Source: Palsa-504 sp963769715 (lineage in GTDB: Bacteria > Actinomycetota > Actinomycetes > Streptosporangiales > Streptosporangiaceae). From it: 64,000 bases of DNA. Shown here one piece after another: positions 35,000-43,583 of this stretch (positions within the stretch are counted from its first letter, which is position 1; each line of letters opens with the position of its first letter). Location of the stretch: NCBI GenBank assembly GCA_963769715.1, contig CAVYNE010000030.1, forward strand, positions 248,001-312,000. The letters run 5' to 3'. Under the pieces are notes generated by a model. It saw only the letters and a program-made list of their open reading frames with translations, ran no database searches and was not told where the DNA came from. A program made the position numbers and the translations under genes.

Positions 35000-36549
35000 C
35001 ACGTTTCCTCTCTCAACAGGCGTTTCAAGACCTTGCCCGACGGGTTGCGGGGCAGGGCGTCGCGGAACTCCACCCACCGGGGCACCTTGTAGTTGGCCAG
35101 CCGCTCCCGGCAGAACGCCAGCACCTCCGCCGCGTCCAGGACATGACCGGGGCGGCGGACGACAAACGCCTGGCCCACCTCGCCGAGCCGCGGGTCGGGC
35201 ACGCCGACGACGGCCGACTCCGCCACCCCGTCGAGCCGGGCCAGCACCTGCTCGACCTCGGCCGGGTACACGTTGAAGCCGCCGCAGATGTACATGTCCT
35301 TGAGCCGGCCGGTAATGGTCAGGTAGCCGGCGGCGTCCAGGCGGCCGGCGTCGCCGGTGTGCAGCCAGCCATCCGCGTCAACGGCGGCCTTGGTGGCCTC
35401 GGGGTCGTCCAGGTAGCCGAGCATCAGGTTCGGCCCGCGGAGCAGGATCTCGCCGTCCTCGGCGATCCGCACCTCGAAACCAGCCGCCGAACGGCCCGAG
35501 GTGCGAGCCACGGTCTCCGCGGCGTCCCCGGGCCGGCACATCGTCGCCACCACGGCCTCGGTCAGCCCGTAGGCGGTGAGCACGACCTCGAAGCTCAGCT
35601 CGGACCGCATCCGCTCGACCAGCGCGACCGGCACGTCGGCCGCGCCGGTGACGGCGAGGCGCAGGCTGGACAGGTCGCGGGCGCCGCGCTCGGGGTGGTC
35701 CAGGATCATCTGGTAGATCGTCGGCGCTCCAGGCAACACGGTGATCCGTTCGGCCTCCACCAGTCGCATCGCCTCGCCCGCGTCGAAGACCGCCTGCGGC
35801 ACCAGCGCCGCCCCGCTGACCAGGCAGGCCAGCAGCCCCGCCTTGAAGCCGAACGTATGGAAGAACGGGTTCACCACCAGGTACCGGTCGCGGACCGTCA
35901 AAGATGCGCACTCGGCCCAGGCCCGGGCCACGCCCAGGGACCGCTCGTGCGAGGTCATCGCGCCCTTGCTCCGCCCGGTCGTCCCCGAGGTGAACATGAT
36001 GTCGCTGACGTCGGTCGGCCGTACGGCCGCGGCCCGCCGCCGCGCCTCCGCCAGCGACCCCCCCTGCAGGAACGTGTCCCACTCCTCTGGCACCCGCACG
36101 ACCAGCCCGAGCCGGTCTAGCGTGTCATCCCCGGAAGCCCCGGAAGCCGCAGAAGCCGCAGAAGCCGCAGAAGCCGTGGCCAGGAGGGTGCCGAGCCGGT
36201 CTACGCCGAGGAAGTCGCCGGCCACGAACAGCGCCCGCGCCCCGCTGCGGGCGATCATGTCGAGCGCCTCTGACCCGGTAAACCGCGTGCTCACCGGAAC
36301 CAGCGCCGCGCCCGCGCCGAGTGCGCCCAGCGCGATCAGCACCCACTCGCACCCGTTCGGCGCCCACAGCGCCACCCGGTCGCCGGGCTCGACGCCCGCC
36401 TCGATCAGCGCGGCGGCGACCGCGGTGACCCGCTCGCCCAGCTCGCGGTAGCTGAGCCGGAGGCCGTCCGGCCCAGGGTCGGCCAGTGCCGTCGCGTCGC
36501 CGAACTCCCGAGCGGCGCTCGCCACGGCACCCGGGATCGTCAGCGCCAC
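34999..36549 (-). CDS. fadD3: Acyl-CoA ligase, FadD3-like (HIP-CoA synthetase)
   Basis: 516 residues from GTG 36549, behind a perfect AGGAGG. AMP-binding signature FTSGTTGRSKGAMTSHE, AYGLTEA, and C-terminal GRLKDMYICGGFNVYPAE and PRNPSGKVLKRLLRE are intact. FadD3 activates HIP, the propionate side chain left on cholesterol rings C and D after A/B-ring loss. Assignment rests on context: exact KstR2-type operator 15 bases upstream of the start, coupled EchA20-like gene, and FadE30- and IpdF-like genes across the promoter. It carries a short Ala/Ser repeat (about 140-155), from a 9-base DNA repeat. Confidence 0.82.
   Translation of the reverse strand: MALTIPGAVASAAREFGDATALADPGPDGLRLSYRELGERVTAVAAALIEAGVEPGDRVALWAPNGCEWVLIALGALGAGAALVPVSTRFTGSEALDMIARSGARALFVAGDFLGVDRLGTLLATASAASAASAASGASGDDTLDRLGLVVRVPEEWDTFLQGGSLAEARRRAAAVRPTDVSDIMFTSGTTGRSKGAMTSHERSLGVARAWAECASLTVRDRYLVVNPFFHTFGFKAGLLACLVSGAALVPQAVFDAGEAMRLVEAERITVLPGAPTIYQMILDHPERGARDLSSLRLAVTGAADVPVALVERMRSELSFEVVLTAYGLTEAVVATMCRPGDAAETVARTSGRSAAGFEVRIAEDGEILLRGPNLMLGYLDDPEATKAAVDADGWLHTGDAGRLDAAGYLTITGRLKDMYICGGFNVYPAEVEQVLARLDGVAESAVVGVPDPRLGEVGQAFVVRRPGHVLDAAEVLAFCRERLANYKVPRWVEFRDALPRNPSGKVLKRLLREET
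36137..36175 (-). repeat. 9-base tandem repeat (GCAGAAGCC)n in fadD3-like gene
   Basis: About four consecutive GCAGAAGCC-type units encode an Ala/Ser run in a surface linker of the CoA ligase. Likely slippage; length may vary between strains. Confidence 0.7.
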
Positions 36550-36563
36550 GGACCCTCCTAGCA

Positions 36564-36577
36564 AGCAAGTGCTTGGT
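36564..36577. promoter_or_regulatory. KstR2-type operator
   Basis: AGCAAGTGCTTGGT matches the published KstR2 motif AnCAAGnnCTTGnT at every fixed position. It lies between the divergent fadD3-like (start 36549) and fadE30-like (start 36660) genes, so one site can repress both until a HIP-CoA-type ligand appears. No kstR2 gene is in the window. Confidence 0.85.
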
Positions 36578-36659
36578 AGGTTTAGCCTACGCACCAGGGG
36601 CCGTCGCGGGCCAGACCCGCGGCGCCGGCCCAGGCCCGCAGATCCTAAGTGGAGGCCAG

Positions 36660-37913
36660 GTGCGGTTCACGCCGCAGGACGAGGAGTTCCGCGCCGACGT
36701 GCGTGAGTGGCTAGAAGCCAACCTGGCCGGCCCGTTCGCCGGGCTGCGCGGCGCGGGCGGTCCGGGCCGCGAGCACGAGCGGTACGCCGAACGGCTCGCC
36801 TGGCACCGGCACATGGCCGACGCGGGCTGGACCTGCCTGGGCTGGCCCGCCGAACACGGCGGCCGCGGCGCCACCCTCGCCCAGCAGGTCATCTTCCACG
36901 AAGAGTACGCCCGCGCCGCCGCGCCCGCCCGGGTCTCGATCGTGGGCGAGGAACTGCTCGGGCCCACCTTGATCGCCTTCGGCACGCCGGAGCAGAAAAA
37001 GCGTTTCCTCCCGCCGATCAAGGCCGTCACAGAACTCTGGTGCCAGGGCTACTCCGAACCAGGCGCCGGCTCCGACCTGGCCGCGGTGGCCACCCGGGCC
37101 GAGCTAGTGAAGGGGGATGGGGAGGCGGGCGGGCAATGGGTGATCACCGGCCAGAAGGTGTGGACGTCCCTGGCCCACCTGGCCGACTGGTGCTTCGTGC
37201 TGGCCCGGACCGAACCCGGCTCGCACCGAAGCCACGGCCTGTCCTACCTGCTGGTGCCGATGCGCCAGCCGGGGGTCACGGTCCGCCCGATCAGGCAGCT
37301 GACCGGCACCTCGGAGTTCAACGAGGTCTTCTTCGACGGCGCGCGCACCGACGCCGCCCACGTGGTCGGCGAGCCGGGCGACGGCTGGCGGATCGCCAAG
37401 GCCACGCTGGCCATCGAGCGTGGCGCGGCCATGCTCGGCCAGCAGGTCGGATTCCGGCGCGAGCTCGAGAACCTGCTGCAAATCGCCCGGCGCACCGAAG
37501 CGGGCGCAGACCCGCTGCTGCGCGACCAGCTCGCCCGGGCCTGGATCGGCCTGGAGGTTATCCGCGCGTACGCACTCGATACCTTGGACGAAACCAACGA
37601 CACCGAGGCGTCCGTGCTCAAGATTCTGTGGTCCCGCTGGCACCAGGCGCTCGGCGAGCTGGCTATGGAGGTACGAGGCGCCGAATCGCTGGTAGCCTCT
37701 GCTGGCCCGGGGGGACACTCTGCCCCCTGGGGACACCCCAGACCCCAGGGGCCCCAGACCCCCCCGATAGGGCACGAGCCGTATGACCTCGACGAATGGC
37801 AGCGGCTCTTCCTGTTCAGCCGGGCCGACACGATCTACGGCGGGTCCGACGAGATCCAGCGGAACATCATCGCCAGCCGCGCCCTCGGCCTGCCCCGATC
37901 CGAGAAGTCATGA
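36660..37913 (+). CDS. fadE30: Acyl-CoA dehydrogenase, FadE30-like
   Basis: 417 residues from GTG 36660 (GGAGG four bases upstream). The opening FRADVREWLEANLAGPF, the segment GPGREHERYAERLAW, and the flavin-region ELWCQGYSEPGAGSDLA resemble mycobacterial FadE30, which desaturates the propionyl side chain of HIP-CoA. The C-terminus LDEWQRLFLFSRADTIYGGSDEIQRNIIA is intact. An odd Pro/Gly-rich insert of about 25 residues before it (DNA 37706-37776) contains a 9-base-arm hairpin. Stop overlaps the next ATG (ATGA), so it is coupled to the SDR gene. Confidence 0.86.
   Translation: MRFTPQDEEFRADVREWLEANLAGPFAGLRGAGGPGREHERYAERLAWHRHMADAGWTCLGWPAEHGGRGATLAQQVIFHEEYARAAAPARVSIVGEELLGPTLIAFGTPEQKKRFLPPIKAVTELWCQGYSEPGAGSDLAAVATRAELVKGDGEAGGQWVITGQKVWTSLAHLADWCFVLARTEPGSHRSHGLSYLLVPMRQPGVTVRPIRQLTGTSEFNEVFFDGARTDAAHVVGEPGDGWRIAKATLAIERGAAMLGQQVGFRRELENLLQIARRTEAGADPLLRDQLARAWIGLEVIRAYALDTLDETNDTEASVLKILWSRWHQALGELAMEVRGAESLVASAGPGGHSAPWGHPRPQGPQTPPIGHEPYDLDEWQRLFLFSRADTIYGGSDEIQRNIIASRALGLPRSEKS
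37706..37776 (+). repeat. GC-palindromic insert inside fadE30-like gene
   Basis: CCCCTGGGG (37724-37732) and CCCCAGGGG (37743-37751) form a hairpin. The surrounding C/G-runs encode Gly/Pro/His-rich residues absent from the family's usual sequence. It looks like an in-frame insertion of an intergenic repeat element. Confidence 0.5.
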
Positions 37914-38671
37914 AGGGCCGCAATCTGCTCAAGGGCAAGGTGGTCGTCATCACCGCGGCGGCCGGCACCGGCATCGGCCGTGCCGCCGCCCGGCGCTGCC
38001 TGGAAGAAGGGGCCAGCGTGGCGATCAGCGATCAGCACGCCAGGCGGCTGGCCGCGACGCACGAGGAGCTCGCCGGGGCTCACGCCGGATCCGTTTGGTC
38101 CCAATCTTGTGATGTCACCGACGAGGCGCAGGTCGCCGCGCTGATCGAGGGCGCGGCCGGGCACTTCGGCCGCGTCGACGTGCTGATCAACAACGCCGGG
38201 CTCGGCGGCACCACTTCGGTGCTCGACATGACCGACGAGCAGTGGCAGCGGGTGCTCGACGTCACGCTCAACGGGACCTTTCGCTGCACCCGGGCGGCGC
38301 TGCGCCAGATGGTGGCCCAGGGGCACGGGGGAGCGGTGGTCAACAACGCCTCGGTGCTCGGCTGGCGCGCCCAGCCGGGCCAGGCGCACTACGCGGCGGC
38401 CAAGGCGGGCGTGATGGCGTTCACCCGCTGCGCCGCGCTGGACGTGGCCGGGCACGGTATCCGGGTCAACGCGGTGGCGCCGAGCCTGGCCATCCACCCG
38501 TTCCTGGCCAAGGTGACCAGCGAGGAGCTGCTGACCGAACTAGCCGGCCGCGAGGCATTCGGCCGCGCGGCGGAGCCCTGGGAGGTGGCCAACGTCATGG
38601 TCTTCCTGGCCAGCGACTACGCCTCCTACCTCACCGGCGAGGTCATCGCGGTGAGCAGCCAGCACCCCTGA
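37910..38671 (+). CDS. ipdF: Short-chain dehydrogenase, IpdF-like
   Basis: 253 residues from ATG 37910 (ATGA overlap with the dehydrogenase). NAD-binding ITAAAGTGIGRAAARR, NNAG motif INNAGLGG, and catalytic Ser-Tyr-Lys (VNNASVLGW..., HYAAAKAG). The ending SYLTGEVIAVSSQHP resembles the IpdF/Rv3559c group, which oxidises the 5-hydroxy group of the HIP-CoA intermediate. The family call is firm, the ipdF role is inferred from the KstR2 operon context. The stop is 23 bases from the convergent thiolase gene. Confidence 0.84.
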   Translation: MKGRNLLKGKVVVITAAAGTGIGRAAARRCLEEGASVAISDQHARRLAATHEELAGAHAGSVWSQSCDVTDEAQVAALIEGAAGHFGRVDVLINNAGLGGTTSVLDMTDEQWQRVLDVTLNGTFRCTRAALRQMVAQGHGGAVVNNASVLGWRAQPGQAHYAAAKAGVMAFTRCAALDVAGHGIRVNAVAPSLAIHPFLAKVTSEELLTELAGREAFGRAAEPWEVANVMVFLASDYASYLTGEVIAVSSQHP

Positions 38672-38694
38672 GCCGCCCCGACATCCCGAAGGCG

Positions 38695-39837
38695 TCACAG
38701 GCGCTCGATGATCGTGGCGGTGGCCATCGCGCCGCCGGCGCACATGGTGATCAGTGCCGTGCCCGCGCCGCGCCGCTCGAGTTCGTGCAGCGCGGTGGTG
38801 AGCAGCCGGGCGCCGGTGCTGCCCACCGGGTGGCCCAGGGCGATCGCGCCGCCGCTGACGTTGACCCGGTCCTCCTCGGGCTCGTGCGCGGCCATCCAGG
38901 ACAGCACCACCGACGCGAACGCCTCGTTGACCTCGAACAGGTCGATGTCGCCGATCGTCATGCCGGCCGAGGTCAGTACTCGTTCCGTCGCGGCGACGGG
39001 GCCGTCCAGATGGTAGTACGGTTCGGCGCCGACCAGGCACTGCGCGAGGATCCGGGCCCGGGGCCGCAGCCCAAGCGCCCGGGCCCGGTCCGCCGAGGCC
39101 AGCAGCACGGCGGCCGCACCGTCAGAGATCTGCGACGACGTGCCGGCCGTGTGCAGGCCGCCCTCGACCACGGGCCTGAGCCGGGCCAGCGCCGCCATGG
39201 AAGTCTCCCGCAGTCCCTCGTCCCGGTCGACTACCCGGGTCCCAGCCTCGTCAGGGGCTTTGACCGGCACCACCTCCCGGTCGAACCGGCCCTGCGCCCA
39301 GGCGGCCTGGGCCAGCGTCTGGGACCGCAACCCGAAGGCGTCGACGTCCTCGCGCGACAGCCCGCGCCGCTGCGCGATGCGCTCGGCGGCGACATACTGG
39401 TTCGGCATGTCGATGTCCCACGAGGCAGGCCGGGGCGAGCCGGCGTCCGCCCGGGCGGCGGTCCCCAGCGGCACCCGGCTCATCGCCTCCACCCCGCACG
39501 CGATCCCGACCCCGATCGCGTCGGCCGCGATGAGCCCGGCCACCAGGTGCGCGGCCTGCTGCGCCGAACCGCACTGGGCGTCGAGCGTCAGGCACCCGGC
39601 CGCATACGGCAGTCCGGCGTGCAGCCAGGCGGTCCTGGTGACGTTGTTGGACTGCTCGCCCGCCTGCGTCACGCAGCCGCCCGCCACCTGCTCGACGGCG
39701 GCTGGCGCGAGGCCCGCGCGGTCGAGCAGGGCCACCTGGATGCCGCCCAGGAGTACGGCGGCGTGCAGGCCCGCCAGGCCCCCGCCGCGCTTGCCGATCG
39801 GGGTCCGTGCCGCCTCGACGATCACCGCAGTGCCCAT
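38695..39837 (-). CDS. fadA5: Steroid side-chain thiolase, FadA5-like
   Basis: 380 residues from ATG 39837 behind GGAGG. Nucleophile Cys89 (DAQCGSAQQAAHLVAG), His in GGAIALGHPVGSTGAR, second Cys in ITMCAGGAM. ASWDIDMPNQYVAAERIAQRRG and LVGAEPYYHLDGPV match what I recall of mycobacterial FadA5, the thiolase of the cholesterol side-chain beta-oxidation. It is divergent from a CYP125-like gene across a KstR-type operator, the same arrangement as fadA5/cyp125 in mycobacteria, which favours FadA5 over FadA6. Confidence 0.88.
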   Translation of the reverse strand: MGTAVIVEAARTPIGKRGGGLAGLHAAVLLGGIQVALLDRAGLAPAAVEQVAGGCVTQAGEQSNNVTRTAWLHAGLPYAAGCLTLDAQCGSAQQAAHLVAGLIAADAIGVGIACGVEAMSRVPLGTAARADAGSPRPASWDIDMPNQYVAAERIAQRRGLSREDVDAFGLRSQTLAQAAWAQGRFDREVVPVKAPDEAGTRVVDRDEGLRETSMAALARLRPVVEGGLHTAGTSSQISDGAAAVLLASADRARALGLRPRARILAQCLVGAEPYYHLDGPVAATERVLTSAGMTIGDIDLFEVNEAFASVVLSWMAAHEPEEDRVNVSGGAIALGHPVGSTGARLLTTALHELERRGAGTALITMCAGGAMATATIIERL

Positions 39838-39871
39838 GGCTCGCCTCCAGAATCCGTGGTGTAATCAAAAC

Positions 39872-39885
39872 TAGAACACGTTCCA
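39872..39885. promoter_or_regulatory. KstR-type operator
   Basis: TAGAACACGTTCCA fits the published KstR motif TnnAACnnGTTnnA at every fixed position. It lies between the fadA5-like start (39837) and the cyp125-like start (39924), in a locally AT-rich promoter region. KstR releases DNA on binding a cholesterol-derived CoA thioester. No kstR gene is in the window. Confidence 0.85.
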
Positions 39886-39923
39886 CTAATGGCCAAGGAA
39901 GACTATGGCCAAGGGAGGCAGCC

Positions 39924-41159
39924 GTGGCCGTGCCGGACATCCCGCCTGGCTTTGACTTCACCGACCCCGAGATCTACACGACCGGGGTGCCGGCCCGGGA
40001 GCTGGCCGAGCTGCGCCGCGCGGCCCCCGTCTGGTGGGTCGCGCAGCGCCGGGGATCGGCCGGCTTCGATGACGAGGGGTACTGGGCGGTCACCCGGCAC
40101 GCTGACATCTTGAAGGTCTCCAAGACGCCGGACGTCTACTCGTCCTGGGAGAACACCGCGCTGATCCGGTTCGCCGAGGGGATGCCCCGCGAGTCGATCG
40201 AGATGCAGCGGTTCATCCTGCTCAACATCGACCCGCCCGAGCACACCCAGCTGCGCGGCATCGTCTCCCGCGGCTTCACCCCCCGGGCCATCGGCAACCT
40301 GCGCCAGGCCCTGACCGAACGCGCCCAGCGCATCGTGGCGACGGCGCTCGAATCCGGCACCGGCGAGTTCGTCGCGGACGTCGCGTCCGAGTTGCCGCTG
40401 CAGGCGATCAGCGAACTGCTCGGCGTCCCGCAGGAGGACCGGGGCAAGATCTTCTCCTGGTCCAACCGGATGATCGGCTACGACGATCGGGGCCCGGGGG
40501 AGGAGGAAGACGGCATGATCGCCGCCACCGAGATCCTCGGCTACAGCCTGGCCATGGCCGAGGAGCGGCGCGGGTGCCCCCGGGACAACATCGTCACCAA
40601 GCTGATCAGCGCCGAGATCGGCGGCAGCCACTTGTCCGATGACGAGTTCGGCTTCTTCGTGCTGATGCTGGCGGTGGCCGGCAACGAGACCACCAGAAAC
40701 GCCATCGCGCACGGGATGCTCGCCCTCCTGGATCACCCGGACCAGTGGGAGCTGTTCAAGGCTTCCCGTCCCGATACGGCGGCGGACGAGATCGTCCGCT
40801 GGGCCACCCCGATCACGGTGTTCCAGCGCACCACGACCCAGGACACCGTCCTGGGCGGCCAGGAGATCAAGGCGGGCCAGCGCGTCGGTCTTTTCTACCG
40901 TTCGGCCAACTTCGACGAGGAGGTCTTCGAGGCTCCCGAGCGGTTCGACGTCCGTCGCAGCCCGAACCCGCACCTCGGCTACGGCGGCCTCGGCACGCAC
41001 TACTGCCTGGGCGCCAGCCTGGCCAAGCTGGAGATCGAGCTGATCTTCAACGCGATCGCCGACGCCATGCCGGACATCCGCAAAGCCGGCGATCCGGTGC
41101 GCCTGCGCTCCGGCTGGATCAACGGCATCAAGCGCCTCCCGGTCACCTACCGCCCCTAA
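39924..41159 (+). CDS. cyp125: Cytochrome P450, CYP125-like steroid C26-monooxygenase
   Basis: 411 residues from GTG 39924 behind GGGAGG. Conserved marks: I-helix AGNETT (252-257), ExxR at E289-R292, heme ligand Cys361 in YGGLGTHYCLG (Phe of the consensus is Tyr). FDFTDPEIY at the start, LPLQAISELLGVPQEDRGK, and RSANFDEEVF match CYP125 as I recall it, the enzyme that oxidises the sterol side-chain terminus to start its degradation. Regulation by the KstR-type site 39 bases upstream is likely. It needs electrons from a ferredoxin/reductase not encoded here. Confidence 0.9.
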   Translation: MAVPDIPPGFDFTDPEIYTTGVPARELAELRRAAPVWWVAQRRGSAGFDDEGYWAVTRHADILKVSKTPDVYSSWENTALIRFAEGMPRESIEMQRFILLNIDPPEHTQLRGIVSRGFTPRAIGNLRQALTERAQRIVATALESGTGEFVADVASELPLQAISELLGVPQEDRGKIFSWSNRMIGYDDRGPGEEEDGMIAATEILGYSLAMAEERRGCPRDNIVTKLISAEIGGSHLSDDEFGFFVLMLAVAGNETTRNAIAHGMLALLDHPDQWELFKASRPDTAADEIVRWATPITVFQRTTTQDTVLGGQEIKAGQRVGLFYRSANFDEEVFEAPERFDVRRSPNPHLGYGGLGTHYCLGASLAKLEIELIFNAIADAMPDIRKAGDPVRLRSGWINGIKRLPVTYRP

Positions 41160-41163
41160 CCCC

Positions 41164-41238
41164 GCCCCGCGGGGCGCGGCCCGAAGGGCATGGATGCGGC
41201 AGCGTACCCTCTCTTTGGCGCAGCATGCTGCATCCATG
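41164..41238 (+). terminator. Hairpins after cyp125-like gene
   Basis: GCCCCGCGGGGC (41164-41175) is a perfect palindrome right after the stop. CATGGATGC (41189-41197) pairs with GCATCCATG (41230-41238) farther on. Either could end the P450 transcript. The rest of the gap to 41433 is AT-rich (41330-41400) and probably holds the promoter of the next gene. Confidence 0.5.
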
Positions 41239-41432
41239 TCCATGAGCCGGGCACGGGTCCGGGTAGTTGGCTTCGCGGTGCTGTTGTGGCCGGTAGAGCG
41301 CGGCTCCGCCACTTGGAACACTACCGTATCTCTGTTCAAAAATCGCATATATCCTTGCGATCGAGGCCTTAATTCGCTATTATGTTCTAGTATAGGCAAG
41401 GTCAAGATCATTCATCCGAACGGTGGTGGCGC

Positions 41433-43490
41433 GTGCCCTCAGCCCCCGCTTCCCCTGGCCCCGGGCCGGACGAGGACCCCGGCCTGGGCTCCGGCGTCCC
41501 TGGGCCGGGTGATGAGGCGGCGTGGCGTCCCGTCGAGTCGATCCGCGATCCGCGGGACGTGCAAGCGTGGCTGGACTCCGGGCTCGATGAGGACGAGCCG
41601 CCCGGTCCGGACGAGGAGTATGACGACCCCGGGCACCCGGCCATGCCCTGGGACCTGGACGTGGCCGCGATCTGGGCCGAGACCGGCGAGCTGGCCGCGG
41701 CGGACGCCGCCGACGCCGGGAACCTCGCCCAACGGGGTCTGCTGGCCGAACTGGCCGCCGTCGATGCCGGGACCCGGGGGCGCCGCGGCCCCGGCCAGCC
41801 CGGGTCCGCGCGCCGGGTCCCCGGCTGGTCCGGCAGCCCGGCGGGCGGGTTCGGCGCCGGGCAGCCGCTGGATGTCGCGCCGGGCGGGGCGGCGCTGCTG
41901 GGGTTCGCCGAGCGGGCCGCCGGCGACCAGGAGCGGCTCGGCGGCGCCGCCGATGATGAGATCATCGGGCTGATCTGCGCCCTGGACCGGGCCGAGGCGT
42001 CCGCGTGTTCTCTCAAGCATGCCGCGGTCGCGGAGCTGATCCGCCGCCGACCGGCGCCGGGCTGCCCGCTGGAGGGCCAGGCGCGGATGCCGGAAGGCTG
42101 GGAAGAGTTCGCCGGGGACGAGATCCGCTGGGCGCTGGCCGGGACCCGCTATGAGGCGGACGCGATGCTGGACCTGGCCCGCGCCCTGGAAGTGAAGCTG
42201 CCCGGTACCAAGGCAGCGTTCCGGACCGGGGTGCTGCGGCGGTCCAAGGCCGAGATCATCGCCCGGGCCACCGCCGTGCTGGACCCGGACGAGGCGCAGG
42301 CGGCCGAGGCAATGGTCCTGGGCCGGGCGGGGCGGCTGAGCCCGGGCGGGCTGCGCGCCGCGATCGCCCGGGCGGTGATGGAGGTCGCGCCGGGCAAGGC
42401 CCGCAAGCGGCGGGAGGCGGCGGCCCGGGACGCCCGGGTGGAGCGCTGGCCCGAGGACAGCGGCAACGCCGCCCTGGCCGGCCGCGAGCTCCCGCCCGCC
42501 GAGGTCCTGGCCGCGGATCAGCGGATCACCTGGTGGGCTCTTCAGCTCAAGGAAGCCGGGCTCGAGGGCAGCATGGACGAGCTTCGCGCCCGCGCTTACC
42601 TCGATCTGCTCCTGGACACCGATTCGCGTCCCACGGCCCCCGCCGCAGAAGCAGGAGTCAGCCCTGCCTCACCTAACCCGCCCAGTCCGCCCAGTCCGGC
42701 CAGCCCGGCCAGCCCGGCCAGCCCGCCCAGCCCGGCCGGATCCTGGACACCACCCGGGTCCGGGGTGATCCCCGCCGGGTTCACCGGCCGCAACCACCTG
42801 ACCGTCCCGCTGGCCACCCTGATCGAGCTGGCCGACCGGCCCGGCGAGATCCCCGGCCTCGGCCCCGTCGACCCATGGCTCGCCCGGGATCTGGCCCGCG
42901 CCTCGGCCGCCAGCCCCAAGACCACCTGGTGCTTCACTGTCACCGACAACCAAGGCCATGCCATAGGTCACGGATGCGCCAGACCCGAGCCCAGGTGCCA
43001 GGCCGATCAGCGTAAAACCGGGCCGCCCGGCGGCCACGATCCACCGGGGCCCGGATTCACCTTCACCCCCGCCGATGTGGACGGGCCGCCCGGTGGATAC
43101 GGAAGCTGGCGGTTCACCACCGGCATCCGCGGCCAGCCCGCCCTGCTGGTCGTGATCGACCCGATCGCGATTGACGAGTGTGATCACCGCTTCCAGGCCA
43201 AGGGTCACGACCCGGGGGTCAAGCTCCGGCACCTCTCGCAGATCCGGCACGCCATGTGCACCGGACCCATGTGCCGGCGTCCCTCGGTCCGGGCGGATTT
43301 CGAGCACAACACCCCGTACGACCAGGGCGGCAGGAGCTGCCTGTGCAACGGCGGGCCTAAGTGCAGGCACGAGCACCGGCTCAAGCAAGACCCCCGCTGG
43401 ACAGTCGAACAGCCCACCCCCGGTACGTTCCGGTGGACGACCCCCTCCGGCAGGCAGTACACCACCGAACCAACCCGCTACCCCATATGA
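41433..43490 (+). CDS. DUF222-type protein with C-terminal HNH endonuclease domain
   Basis: 685 residues. An acidic Pro/Asp/Gly-rich N-terminus (1-130) leads to a helical DUF222-like domain (about 150-400; LARALEVKLPGTKAAFRTGVLRRSKAEII), a Ser/Pro repeat linker (NPPSPPSPASPASPASPPSP, about 410-430), and a C-terminal HNH-like zinc region (about 620-670) with CTGPMCRRP, EHNTPYDQGG and CNGGPKCRHEH. This is the actinobacterial 13E12-like family, often many copies per genome; role unknown. Start GTG 41433 has a weak ribosome site. Confidence 0.85.
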   Translation: MPSAPASPGPGPDEDPGLGSGVPGPGDEAAWRPVESIRDPRDVQAWLDSGLDEDEPPGPDEEYDDPGHPAMPWDLDVAAIWAETGELAAADAADAGNLAQRGLLAELAAVDAGTRGRRGPGQPGSARRVPGWSGSPAGGFGAGQPLDVAPGGAALLGFAERAAGDQERLGGAADDEIIGLICALDRAEASACSLKHAAVAELIRRRPAPGCPLEGQARMPEGWEEFAGDEIRWALAGTRYEADAMLDLARALEVKLPGTKAAFRTGVLRRSKAEIIARATAVLDPDEAQAAEAMVLGRAGRLSPGGLRAAIARAVMEVAPGKARKRREAAARDARVERWPEDSGNAALAGRELPPAEVLAADQRITWWALQLKEAGLEGSMDELRARAYLDLLLDTDSRPTAPAAEAGVSPASPNPPSPPSPASPASPASPPSPAGSWTPPGSGVIPAGFTGRNHLTVPLATLIELADRPGEIPGLGPVDPWLARDLARASAASPKTTWCFTVTDNQGHAIGHGCARPEPRCQADQRKTGPPGGHDPPGPGFTFTPADVDGPPGGYGSWRFTTGIRGQPALLVVIDPIAIDECDHRFQAKGHDPGVKLRHLSQIRHAMCTGPMCRRPSVRADFEHNTPYDQGGRSCLCNGGPKCRHEHRLKQDPRWTVEQPTPGTFRWTTPSGRQYTTEPTRYPI

Positions 43491-43583
43491 CCAAGCCCCT
43501 AGCGCGGTTGACGCGCCATCCATCGCTTCCGGCATGATCGCCGCGGGTCGGCCGGGCGTGGGGGCGCGCTCCTGGCGGGAGGG

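Noticed and set aside
38695..39837. Thiolase as FadA6
   Set aside because: The adjacent CYP125-like gene and KstR-type rather than KstR2-type operator fit FadA5 better.
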